From the IMG/VR virus record IMGVR_UViG_3300034198_002656, positions 1-37,071 of that record: a stretch of DNA of 37,071 nt; one strand, 5' to 3'. The translations under genes were made by a program, and so were the position numbers. A model generated the notes under the pieces. It searched no databases. It saw only the letters and a list, made by a program, of their open reading frames with translations, and was not told the DNA's origin. This document shows, one piece after another, positions 29,345-37,071 of this stretch (position 1 is the first letter of the stretch; the number at the start of each line of letters is the position of its first letter). This DNA comes from a virus.

Positions 29345-31540
29345 ATGGCTGACGTAACAGGCATCGTGGCCGCAGCAGCAGTTGCTGTTGGTGGCTCATC
29401 CAAAGACAAAAGCAACGCCGATGTGCTGGCTACCGCCCGTGCCCGGCTTGATTTGGCTGTTTCGGCACTGTCTGAGTCGCGTGAAGACGAGATTGATGAC
29501 CTGAAGTTCTACGCCGGCTCCCCCGACAATCACTGGCAATGGCCTGCTGATGTGTTGGCGACCCGTGGTGCTGTGCAGGGTCAGACTATCAATGCCCGAC
29601 CAACGTTGACAATCAACAAACTGCCACAGCATGTGCGCCAGGTGACCAACGACCAGCGGCAAAACCGTCCTGGTGCCAAGGTTATCCCAGTAGACGACAA
29701 AGCCGACATCGAGATTGCCGACATTTTTAACGGCATGATCCGGCACATCGAGTACATTTCCGATGCCGATGTGGCGTATGATACGGCCTGCGAGAACCAA
29801 GTGTCCTACGGTGAGGGATACCTACGTCTGCTAACTGAGTATTGCGACGACGACACGTTTGATCAAGACATCAAAATTGGCCGGGTGCGTAACAGTTTCA
29901 GCGTCTACATGGACCCCACGATCCAAGACCCCACGGGTGCGGATGCGAACTGGTGTTTCATTACGGAAGACCTTACAAAGGCTGAATATGCCCGCACGTA
30001 CCCTGACGCATCGCCTATCACGACTCTCCAGTCTCTGGGTGTTGGTGACCAGTCTATTTCTAACTGGCTCAATGAAGACACGATTCGCATTGCTGATTAC
30101 TACTACATTGACTATGACCGCGCCACGCTGAACCTGTACCCAGGCAATCAGACCGCGTTTGAGGGCACCCCTGAGGACAAAATGCTAAAAGCGCATTTTG
30201 GCAAGCCCACCAAATCGCGTGAGTCTGACCGTCCAAAGGTCAAACATTGCAAGATCAACGGCTACGAAATATTGTCGGAAAATGAATGGGCTGGCAAGTG
30301 GATTCCAGTGATTCGGATTGTCGGTAACGAGTTTGAAGTTGATGGCCGTCTGTACGTTTCTGGCCTAGTTCGCAATGCCAAGGATGCCCAGCGCATGTAC
30401 AACTACTGGGTTTCGCAAGAAGCCGAAATGTTGGCCTTGGCACCGAAAGCGCCATTTATTGGCTATGGTGGTCAGTTTGAGGGTTACGAAAACCAGTGGA
30501 AAACCGCCAACACCACCAATTGGCCGTATCTGGAAGTAAACCCTGACGTTACAGACGGCCAGGGCGCTGTCCTGCCACTACCCCAGCGTGCCCAGCCTCC
30601 AATGGCCTCCAGCGGGCTGCTACAGGCCAAGGCGGGTGCTTCTGAGGACATCAAATCCACGACAGGTCAGTACAACGCTTCTTTGGGCATGGGAAGCAAC
30701 GAACGTTCAGGAAAGGCCATTCTTGCGCGTCAACGTGAAGGCGATGTCGGAACATATCACTACGGTGACAACCTGGCTCGCGGTGTCCGTCACATTGCTC
30801 GTCAGCTGGTTGACCTGATCCCCAAGATTTACGATACCCAACGTATCGCTCGGATCATTGGTGAAGATGGCGAAACAAAAATGGTCAAGATCAATCCTGA
30901 CCAAGCTGAACCAGTCAATAAGATTGTGGATCAGCAAGGTATCTTGATTGAGAAAATCTACAATCCGAGCGTAGGCAAGTATGATGTCGTGGCAACCACC
31001 GGCCCAGGTTACGCTACCAAGCGTCAGGAAGCTTTGGAAGCCATGGCTCAGTTGCTGCAAGGCAATCCGCAGTTGTGGCAAGTTGCGGGTGACCTGTTTG
31101 TCAAGAACATGGACTGGCCTGGTGCACAAGAAATGGCCGCTCGGTTCAAGAAAACGATTGATCCCAAGTTGCTTCAGTCGGACGACAAGCCACCAGAGTT
31201 GCAGGCAGCAGAGCAGCAGATTCAAGCTATGGGTCAAGAGATGGAGCAAATGCACCAGATGATCCAGAACGTGGGCAAATCCATTGAAGCGCAGGATATG
31301 AAGCGCAAGGACTACGAGGCTGAGATCAAGGCGTACCAGGCTGAAACACAGCGTATTTCCGCAGTGCAGGCTAGTATGTCACCCGAGCAGATTCAGGACA
31401 TTGTTCTGGGCACCGTGCATGGCATGATCACCTCGGGTGATCTGATCAACGAGATGCCTGGCCGTGATATGGATGTCGGACAAGAGATGCCTCAAGAGGG
31501 CATGGAACAACAACCAATGCCTCAAGGAATGCCACAATGA
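29345..31540 (+). CDS. Portal protein, P22 gp1-like
   Basis: I start at ATG 29345 (MADVTGIVAAAAVAVGG) after AAGGCAAGAAATA. The 731-aa product has the P22-portal features: KFYAGSPDNHWQWPADVLAT, RPTLTINKLPQHVRQVTNDQ, then RQNRPGAKVIP, and a long C-terminal helix rich in Gln, Met and Glu (about 620-690), matching the barrel that extends into the head in P22. The length equals P22 gp1 (about 725 aa). The dodecamer forms the DNA channel and binds the terminase and then gp4. Its stop overlaps the next start by four bases (ATGA). Confidence 0.92.
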   Translation: MADVTGIVAAAAVAVGGSSKDKSNADVLATARARLDLAVSALSESREDEIDDLKFYAGSPDNHWQWPADVLATRGAVQGQTINARPTLTINKLPQHVRQVTNDQRQNRPGAKVIPVDDKADIEIADIFNGMIRHIEYISDADVAYDTACENQVSYGEGYLRLLTEYCDDDTFDQDIKIGRVRNSFSVYMDPTIQDPTGADANWCFITEDLTKAEYARTYPDASPITTLQSLGVGDQSISNWLNEDTIRIADYYYIDYDRATLNLYPGNQTAFEGTPEDKMLKAHFGKPTKSRESDRPKVKHCKINGYEILSENEWAGKWIPVIRIVGNEFEVDGRLYVSGLVRNAKDAQRMYNYWVSQEAEMLALAPKAPFIGYGGQFEGYENQWKTANTTNWPYLEVNPDVTDGQGAVLPLPQRAQPPMASSGLLQAKAGASEDIKSTTGQYNASLGMGSNERSGKAILARQREGDVGTYHYGDNLARGVRHIARQLVDLIPKIYDTQRIARIIGEDGETKMVKINPDQAEPVNKIVDQQGILIEKIYNPSVGKYDVVATTGPGYATKRQEALEAMAQLLQGNPQLWQVAGDLFVKNMDWPGAQEMAARFKKTIDPKLLQSDDKPPELQAAEQQIQAMGQEMEQMHQMIQNVGKSIEAQDMKRKDYEAEIKAYQAETQRISAVQASMSPEQIQDIVLGTVHGMITSGDLINEMPGRDMDVGQEMPQEGMEQQPMPQGMPQ

Positions 31541-31899
31541 AAGCAGCAGATTTTGTAGGAACGCTGTTCTTGGCCCGTGATGTGGCCCATTCGGTGCACC
31601 TAAACACCCGCAGCTTCAGCAAACACATGGCCCTGAATACGTTTTATGAAGAAATCATAGAACTGGCTGATGGGTTTGCGGAGGCATATCAAGGCCGTCA
31701 TGGTTTGATTGGCCCCATCAGTTTAATGAGCGCTAAAAAAACCAGCAACATTGTGGAGTTTCTTCAAGGTCAGCTTGATGAGATTGAAAAATGTCGCTAT
31801 GAGGTGGCTGATAAGACAGATACACCTTTGCAGAACCTGATAGATGGTATTATTGAACTGTACCTCTCGACCTTGTACAAACTGCGCTTCTTGGCGTAA
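31537..31899 (+). CDS. DUF5856-type, ferritin/Dps-like helical protein
   Basis: The 120-aa protein (FVGTLFLARDVAHSVHLNTR, then SFSKHMALNTFYEEIIELAD and GFAEAYQGRHG) has the helical pattern of DUF5856, a Dps-like four-helix fold found in phages. His in 'AHSVHL' and Glu in 'FYEEIIELAD' are at the places of a ferroxidase-like site, but I cannot tell whether it binds metal. It is coupled to portal by ATGA and lies in the head operon, so it may be packaged or protect DNA. The role is unknown. Confidence 0.75.
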   Translation: MKAADFVGTLFLARDVAHSVHLNTRSFSKHMALNTFYEEIIELADGFAEAYQGRHGLIGPISLMSAKKTSNIVEFLQGQLDEIEKCRYEVADKTDTPLQNLIDGIIELYLSTLYKLRFLA

Positions 31900-31908
31900 G
31901 GAATTATT

Positions 31909-34452
31909 ATGGCTGGCACACCTTCATTATTCGCTGGAATTGGCGCTCAATTTTTTGACAACAGCGGCAATCCGTTAACGGGCGGTAAAATTTATTCGTA
32001 TCTTGCAGGTACGACTACCCCAACCCCTACGTATACGACAGAAGCAGCAACTGTAAATCACCCAAATCCAATTATTTTGGACTCAGCTGGCCGGGTTCCA
32101 TCTGGTGGTGAAATTTGGCTGAAAGAAGGATCCGCTACATATTACAAGTTTGTTCTTAACACAACAACAGATGTACTTATTGCGTCATACGATTACGTAC
32201 CTGGCACCTATTCATCAGCTGATCTAGCAAACACATCAGATGTTACAAAAGGTGATGCCTTGGTTGGATTTAGACAATCTAACACAGGTGGAAATCTTAC
32301 AGGTTCTGTTGGCCGCACGGTGCATCAAAAATTGCAAGAACTAGTTTCTGTTCTTGATTTCGGAGCTGATCCAACTGGTGTTGCTGATAGCACAACTGCA
32401 TTTAACAACGCATGTTCTTCGGCTCGTAATGTATATGTTCCACCAGGCACATACGTCATAGCGAACACAGTAGATGTTTATGGTAATTTGTATGGTGTTC
32501 AGGAAACATCAATTATTAACTTATCCATTACCTCAGCAACAGGTCTTGGATTTAAGATGCGCTCGCAATCTTCAATTCGAGATTTGACTATCAATCGTGC
32601 TGTAAATGTTACCCCATCGTCTGGCGCGTATGGTAATGCTGTAGTTGTTGGAAATTACACACCGTCTGATAACTCATTGACCAATAATGTATCAATCAGT
32701 AACTTAACCATTGTTGGTTCCGGAACTGGTGGTCTTAGCAGCACGGGAAAATGGAATCTTATTACAGTAATTGGAAATGTGTCTAATTTTTTAATTGACA
32801 ATATTTCAATTAGTGGTAAAGCGTATATTCCTATTTTGTGCCATTGGGCTAGACGTACTGTTGGTGCTAGTTATGAGTCTTACCATCCACACAATGGTAT
32901 TGTCAGAAACATTAAATCGATATTTTCAGTTACGACTGACAATAATTGGGGTGGTATTTACCTTTCTGCTGCTCATGACATCATTGTAGAAAATTTTGAA
33001 GTTGTTAATTGCGCGCGTGGTATCACTATCGCTACTGGAGATGTTGGTGGTTATTACGCCGTTGGTGAAAGCAAAGAACGTGTTGGCTCGAACTTAAATT
33101 TCCGAAATATTTCAATTAAGAATCATACTAATGAAGCATTTTGGATCGGTAGCACAACATATCCAATTCCTGACCCAAGCGGATTAACTACACGTTGGTT
33201 TTTTACCGATAATCCTACAAGCATATCTATTGATGGATTGGTAATTGAGCAGGGCGCCGATTCAACAAGTCAAGAAATCTTGTTGCTTCAGTGGGCACAT
33301 AACGTAAATGTAAAAAACTTAAACATTTACACACTTAATGGTGAAACTACAGCATCTACCGCAACAGGTATTTATATTACAGGTAGTGTCAATGTAAACA
33401 TTCAAGGAAATGTTGCACGACAACTTGGTTGCCGCGTTTACAGTGGTGCGAATATTAATCTTACCGATTGTGATTTTATTAATCCCGATGGATCATTGGC
33501 ATCTACATCTGGTCAAACAGGTATTGTTGCGTATGGTACAACACCATCTGCTACAGTAGTTGATGCAGTTGCTGTTAACGGAACGACAATCAAGTTGGCA
33601 GTAGTACCTTGTGATATTTTCCCAGGATTGGGATTTTATGATGCGTCAGGTAATCAGTTTGTTTTTGCAAATAGTGGAAAACAAGGTGATACTAATTACA
33701 CTTTAGAAATTTTTCCTGCTAGTGCAATTATTGCATCCGGTGCAACAATTACAATTGAGTATGGTGCAAAAGGATTAAACATAAGTGATTGTTCATTCCA
33801 AGGCTACTATCGGAACGTTTTTACAAGTGGTGTTTCTGGAACTGTTCCAAAAAATGTCTCAGTGTCGAATTGTAATTTTTTCAGTTCTGGAACTTCTCAT
33901 GTGTATTTGGATGACACAAGGGATGTGGTTGTATCGGGATGTTATTTCGCCAAAGGTAATGCTTTAGTATCATCATCTGGTGCTGACATTAACATTAGAG
34001 CAGCAACTACTGGTGCAATTATTTCGAATAATGTATTTAATCCAAGTTTTGATACAAAATCTATTTACAACATTTATATTCTTGGCACAGCATCTGGTGC
34101 TATTGTAAGCAACAATGATTTTTATGCGCACAATACAGATACTGCAACATTCCCAACTGCCAGTTCTGTTTACTTAAATGCTTCCGGTAAAACAGGTGAA
34201 GCAGATTATTTAATCACAAGTAATTTTTTTGGACCGTTGGTTGTAAACCAAGTGCTTCCTGTTACTAGTAGACGATCAACCACAATCGGTTCGAATCGTG
34301 TTGGATATGCTAGCGCTGCTCCAACTGGAGGTATTTGGCGTCAAGGTGACGTAGTATTTAATACGGGCGCAACATCTGCTGGATACGCTGGTTGGATTTG
34401 TACAGTTGCTGGTTCTCCAGGTACTTGGAAAACTTTTGGATTGATTAGCTAA
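31909..34452 (+). CDS. Tailspike with right-handed beta-helix
   Basis: The 847-aa protein has a head-binding domain at about 1-105 (GIGAQFFDNSGNPLTGGKIY, SYLAGTTTPTPTYT, ILDSAGRVPSGGEIWL) as in P22/Sf6-type spikes. A pectate-lyase-like start of a beta-helix follows (VLDFGADPTGVADSTTAFNN, VYVPPGTYVI, about 145-185), then repeated N/S/I-rich coils to about 760. The end carries a short C-terminal module (GYAGWICTVAGSPGTWKTFG). It would bind and perhaps cleave surface polysaccharide. GTAAGGAATTATT precedes the ATG. The gene is clearly more AT-rich than its neighbours. In P22 the spike gene is at the far end of the late region; here it sits between portal and scaffold. Confidence 0.88.
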   Translation: MAGTPSLFAGIGAQFFDNSGNPLTGGKIYSYLAGTTTPTPTYTTEAATVNHPNPIILDSAGRVPSGGEIWLKEGSATYYKFVLNTTTDVLIASYDYVPGTYSSADLANTSDVTKGDALVGFRQSNTGGNLTGSVGRTVHQKLQELVSVLDFGADPTGVADSTTAFNNACSSARNVYVPPGTYVIANTVDVYGNLYGVQETSIINLSITSATGLGFKMRSQSSIRDLTINRAVNVTPSSGAYGNAVVVGNYTPSDNSLTNNVSISNLTIVGSGTGGLSSTGKWNLITVIGNVSNFLIDNISISGKAYIPILCHWARRTVGASYESYHPHNGIVRNIKSIFSVTTDNNWGGIYLSAAHDIIVENFEVVNCARGITIATGDVGGYYAVGESKERVGSNLNFRNISIKNHTNEAFWIGSTTYPIPDPSGLTTRWFFTDNPTSISIDGLVIEQGADSTSQEILLLQWAHNVNVKNLNIYTLNGETTASTATGIYITGSVNVNIQGNVARQLGCRVYSGANINLTDCDFINPDGSLASTSGQTGIVAYGTTPSATVVDAVAVNGTTIKLAVVPCDIFPGLGFYDASGNQFVFANSGKQGDTNYTLEIFPASAIIASGATITIEYGAKGLNISDCSFQGYYRNVFTSGVSGTVPKNVSVSNCNFFSSGTSHVYLDDTRDVVVSGCYFAKGNALVSSSGADINIRAATTGAIISNNVFNPSFDTKSIYNIYILGTASGAIVSNNDFYAHNTDTATFPTASSVYLNASGKTGEADYLITSNFFGPLVVNQVLPVTSRRSTTIGSNRVGYASAAPTGGIWRQGDVVFNTGATSAGYAGWICTVAGSPGTWKTFGLIS

Positions 34453-34550
34453 TGGACAATGTAGAAATTATTTCTATTAACGACAATACGATTACTGTAA
34501 TTTGTTTAATTACAGGTCACTTGTTTAAATATCAACTAACCAAGGTTTAA
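34452..34550 (+). CDS. 32-aa peptide after the tailspike
   Basis: ATG 34452 overlaps the tailspike TAA by one base (TAATG) and encodes MDNVEIISINDNTITVICLI then TGHLFKYQLTKV. Its strands alternate hydrophobic and polar residues. The gene-overlap style is the same as in the rest of the late operon, and the next gene starts two bases after its stop. No function is known. Confidence 0.5.
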   Translation: MDNVEIISINDNTITVICLITGHLFKYQLTKV

Positions 34551-34552
34551 CT

Positions 34553-35707
34553 ATGGCTTCCAGATTTTGGGTTGGTGGTACAGGTACATGGAACGCATCT
34601 AGTACAGCAAATTGGTCAGCTACGTCAGGTGGTGCTTCCGGGGCATCAGCTCCAACAACATCCGATGCTGTGACATTTGATTCAAATTCAGGAACTGGTA
34701 CTGTAACTACGGCTACTGGATCAATTTGTAGCACTTCCACAATAAACAGTGCAAATATTTCTCTTGTTTTTGGTGGAAATCATACACAGTCCGGGTCAAT
34801 GACTTTGACAATCGGATCAGTTTCTTTGGCAAGTTACTCAGTAACGTGTACAGCTTTTTCGTCTTCAAATTCAAATACACGTTTGTTAAACTTTGGTATT
34901 GGTAAAATTGTATTGTCTGGTTCAAATGCAACAGTGTTTAACACCGGGACATTTACTGGAATGACGATAAGTGGCTCAAGAACTGTAGAGTTATCGTATT
35001 CGGGTGCAGTAGGGACACGTACCATCACCACAGCATCGATTGCGGCAGGAAATACTGAAGCAATGGTTGTAAATTTTTACATACTGAGCGGTACAGATAT
35101 CGTAAGCATATCGAGTGGTAGAGCATACGGAACAATTGACTTTACGGGATTTGCTGGTTCATTTACAAGCAATTCCATGAGTGTCTATGGAAACTTTAGT
35201 GTTTCGTCTGGAATGACAATTGTTGCGTCCACTGGTGCATTGGGATTTGTTGCTACATCTGGTACTAAAACAATCACGACTAATGGCAAAACAATAGACC
35301 AACCTATTGCATTTAATGGCATTGGTGGAACATTTGCATGTTCAGATGCTTTAACACAAGGCTCAACACGCGCTTTTACAATTACAAACGGTACAGTGCA
35401 ACTTAAAGCTGGTGTAACTAGCACAGTGGGATTGTTTGCTACCAGTGGTAGCAATCAAAAATACTTGCAATCTACATTGGCCGGATCGCAAGCCACACTA
35501 TCACAAGCAACCGGAACAGTTGATAGCTCCTACTTAACCATCCAAGACATTAATGCCACGGGTGGTGCTACATGGAACGCTTTTGTTGATCAAAACAACA
35601 TCGACGCAGGCAATGTCGATGGTTGGAATTTTGGAATTTCACCTGTGATTGGTGGAAGCGAATATACTTACCAGCTACGGTCCTTCACGCAACCACGGAG
35701 ATTTTGA
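34553..35707 (+). CDS. Beta-rich tail or surface protein ('FWVGGTGTW…TSGG' type)
   Basis: The 384-aa protein begins MASRFWVGGTGTWNASSTAN followed by WSATSGGASGASAPTTSDAV and FDSNSG, a signature I know from many phage structural proteins. The rest is made of Ser/Thr/Gly-rich strands in a repeating pattern compatible with a beta-helix or beta-solenoid, ending DQNNIDAGNVDGWNF. AAGGTTTAACT precedes ATG 34553. It shares the AT-rich composition of the tailspike cassette. It may be a second fibre, a spike partner or a head decoration; there is no enzymatic motif to decide. Confidence 0.75.
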   Translation: MASRFWVGGTGTWNASSTANWSATSGGASGASAPTTSDAVTFDSNSGTGTVTTATGSICSTSTINSANISLVFGGNHTQSGSMTLTIGSVSLASYSVTCTAFSSSNSNTRLLNFGIGKIVLSGSNATVFNTGTFTGMTISGSRTVELSYSGAVGTRTITTASIAAGNTEAMVVNFYILSGTDIVSISSGRAYGTIDFTGFAGSFTSNSMSVYGNFSVSSGMTIVASTGALGFVATSGTKTITTNGKTIDQPIAFNGIGGTFACSDALTQGSTRAFTITNGTVQLKAGVTSTVGLFATSGSNQKYLQSTLAGSQATLSQATGTVDSSYLTIQDINATGGATWNAFVDQNNIDAGNVDGWNFGISPVIGGSEYTYQLRSFTQPRRF

Positions 35708-35708
35708 A

Positions 35709-36011
35709 ATGACAATGAACATTAAAGCGGTAACCACTTGTTTCGGTTACCAGCAAATTACAGTTGACTCATCCAAGGGTTTGACAATACCTGTCACAGC
35801 CCCTGACGGCTTAAATGCCAAGCCTGTATTTGCTTTGATTATTGCCGAAGGTGCACCAGTGCGCTGGCGCGATGACGGCACAGCACCAACAGCGTCGGTT
35901 GGTATGCCTCTTGCAATTGGTGTACCATTACAATATGACGGTGATTTGAATAAGATTCGTTTTATTCAGCAATCCGCTACGGGTATTATCAATATCTCGT
36001 ATTACAGTTAA
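35709..36011 (+). CDS. Small virion protein upstream of scaffold, unknown
   Basis: I start at ATG 35709 (MTMNIKAVTTCFGYQQITVD), preceded by CGGAGATTTTGAA; an in-frame start 20 codons upstream would run deep into the previous gene. The 100-aa product is beta-rich with the block APVRWRDDGTAPTASVGMPL, which is common in small phage structural proteins. The protein may be a decoration or adhesin-tip-like module. Base composition returns to that of the head genes here. Confidence 0.72.
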   Translation: MTMNIKAVTTCFGYQQITVDSSKGLTIPVTAPDGLNAKPVFALIIAEGAPVRWRDDGTAPTASVGMPLAIGVPLQYDGDLNKIRFIQQSATGIINISYYS

Positions 36012-36057
36012 CCAAAACCGTACTGGTGCGTTCACCAGGGAATCGAAGGATTCAAAA

Positions 36058-36831
36058 ATGTCAGAAGAAGTATTAGCGGATTCACTACCCGTGCCAGAAC
36101 AGGAAGCAACGGCTGCGCCTGCACCTGAAGTTCAATCGCCGGAAATCGCTGAGACACAGCCTGTCAAGACATTCTCGCAAGAGGAACTCGACGCTGCTAT
36201 TGGCAAACGCCTCGCAAGAGAGCAACGTAAGTGGGAACGAGATCAAGCGCAACGTCAGTCTGAACAGCAGACGTTGAGGGCACCAGCCGCACAGTCTGTT
36301 GACCAGTTTGAAAGCCCTGAAGCCTATGCTGACGCATTGGCATATCAGAAAGCCGAAGAACTGATTGCCAAACGTGAAGCGGCTAGACAGCAATCGCAAG
36401 TTCTTGAGAGTTATCACGACAAGGAAGAAGAAGCACGGTCTAAGTATGATGACTTTGAACAAGTCGCATACAACCCCAAACTTCCGATCACCAACGTGAT
36501 GGCTGAAACAATCCAGTCTTCGGACGTTGGACCTGAGTTGGCTTACTACCTCGGTTCTAACCCCAAAGAGGCAGATCGTATCTCGCGTATGACGCCCTTC
36601 ATGCAGGCAAAGGAACTCGGAAAGATCGAAGCCAAATTGGCCGATAATCCTCCCGTAAAACGAACAACGTCTGCGCCAGCGCCGATTTCACCCGTTACTG
36701 CCCGAACCTCTGGTTCGCCAGCCCTTGACACTACTGATCCACGGTCCATTAAGACCATGACGGCCAGCCAGTGGATTGAAGCTGACAGGGCACGACAGAT
36801 GAAGAAGCTCGAAGCACAACGTAACCGCTAA
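36058..36831 (+). CDS. Scaffolding protein
   Basis: The 257-aa protein is highly charged and helical: an acidic Pro/Glu/Ala N-terminus (about 1-40), a coiled region (FSQEELDAAIGKRLAREQRK, then WERDQAQRQSEQQTL), a middle helix-rich part, a Pro/Ser/Thr linker and a basic C-terminal helix (MTASQWIEADRARQMKKLEA). Scaffold proteins of P22 type bind the coat through a basic C-terminal helix-turn-helix, and this gene lies directly before the coat start. AAGGATTCAAAA precedes the ATG. There is little sequence conservation in the family, so position weighs most. Confidence 0.85.
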   Translation: MSEEVLADSLPVPEQEATAAPAPEVQSPEIAETQPVKTFSQEELDAAIGKRLAREQRKWERDQAQRQSEQQTLRAPAAQSVDQFESPEAYADALAYQKAEELIAKREAARQQSQVLESYHDKEEEARSKYDDFEQVAYNPKLPITNVMAETIQSSDVGPELAYYLGSNPKEADRISRMTPFMQAKELGKIEAKLADNPPVKRTTSAPAPISPVTARTSGSPALDTTDPRSIKTMTASQWIEADRARQMKKLEAQRNR

Positions 36832-36851
36832 CTTTTTAAGGACTTTTTGAA

Positions 36852-37071
36852 ATGTCTAACAGTATCCTCACGATCGACATGATCACCCGCAAGGCTCTGG
36901 AAATTCTGGAGAATAACCTTGTTCTGACCCGTAACGTGAACCGTCAGTACGACGACAGCTTCGCTGTTGAAGGTGCCAAGATTGGTTCTACCCTGCGTAT
37001 CCGCCTGCCTGACCGCGCTCTGGTTACTGACGGTGCCGCCCTGCAAGTTCAGGACGACAACGAGCAGTTCA
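36852..37071 (+). CDS. Major capsid (coat) protein, P22 gp5-like, N-terminal fragment
   Basis: ATG 36852 follows AAGGACTTTTTGAA, a good ribosome site for a highly expressed protein. The 73 visible residues (MSNSILTIDMITRKALEILE, NNLVLTRNVNRQYDDSF, IGSTLRIRLPDR) match the N-terminal arm of the P22-type coat family. The gene runs off the window end. The C-terminal part at 1-306 is the likely continuation. The gene follows scaffold, as in P22. Confidence 0.88.
   Translation, partial: MSNSILTIDMITRKALEILENNLVLTRNVNRQYDDSFAVEGAKIGSTLRIRLPDRALVTDGAALQVQDDNEQF

Noticed and set aside
1-37071. tRNA genes
   Set aside because: Reading through the intergenic gaps I saw no cloverleaf with a T-loop consensus; the gaps other than 25864-26662 are too short. 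A dedicated tRNA scan was not possible.

Overview
The window looks like almost all of a tailed, short-tailed (podovirus-type) phage genome with a P22/Sf6-like morphogenetic plan. It opens with the C-terminal third of a P22-type coat protein and closes with the first 73 residues of the same kind of protein. The window therefore most likely runs once round a circularly permuted or terminally redundant genome and was cut inside the coat gene, leaving out roughly 0.7-0.8 kb (estimated from the usual P22-family coat length of about 430 residues). No integrase, excisionase or CI-type repressor is visible, so a strictly lytic life is the simplest reading. Many small early proteins are of kinds I associate with phages of Burkholderiales, so a betaproteobacterial, perhaps freshwater, host is my inference; nothing in the window proves it.

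Layout. (1) 1-11354, plus strand, late genes: coat C-terminus, three small genes separated by GGGGC-TTCG-GCCCC hairpins, P22 gp4-like and gp10-like tail accessory proteins, a candidate tail needle with a TNF/C1q-like end, a small structural protein, a cupin protein, three successive ejection-type proteins (258, 492 and 822 aa), and a lysis cassette (membrane/coiled-coil protein, 3-TM holin, GH108 endolysin). Stop/start overlaps couple most of these genes. (2) 11278-15666, minus strand: a dense early operon of very small proteins, including a pentapeptide-repeat protein. It is interrupted by a foreign-looking AAA+ ATPase at 12110-13276. (3) 15704-22445, minus strand: replication module with SNF2-type helicase, VRR-NUC nuclease, DUF3310, family B DNA polymerase, MazG-like pyrophosphatase, DUF2815 ssDNA-binding protein, DUF2800 nuclease-like protein, a Pro/Ala-linker protein and a ribbon-helix-helix-like regulator. 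(4) 22536-25004, plus strand: divergent primase/helicase (PrimPol, PriCT-2, DUF3987) ending in a bidirectional terminator. (5) 25050-25863, minus strand: small operon with an XRE-type HTH protein. (6) 25864-26662: about 800 bp without a convincing gene, packed with CCC-N3-GGG palindromes, a 49-bp imperfect hairpin and a 9-bp tandem repeat; this is the control region and a candidate replication or packaging site. (7) 26663-37071, plus strand: terminase small subunit, an HExxH protein, terminase large subunit, portal, a ferritin-like DUF5856 protein, an AT-rich tailspike cassette, scaffold and coat N-terminus.

The genes fit a standard infection programme. The leftward operons make regulators, host-takeover proteins and the replisome; the rightward operon packages DNA (terminase), builds the head (portal, scaffold, coat), closes the tail, loads ejection proteins and lyses the cell. 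The most unusual content is the orphan AAA+ ATPase of a family I associate with two-gene ATPase plus S8-protease loci (no protease is present), and the operator-rich intergenic region, in which one palindrome lies exactly between a consensus -35 and -10.
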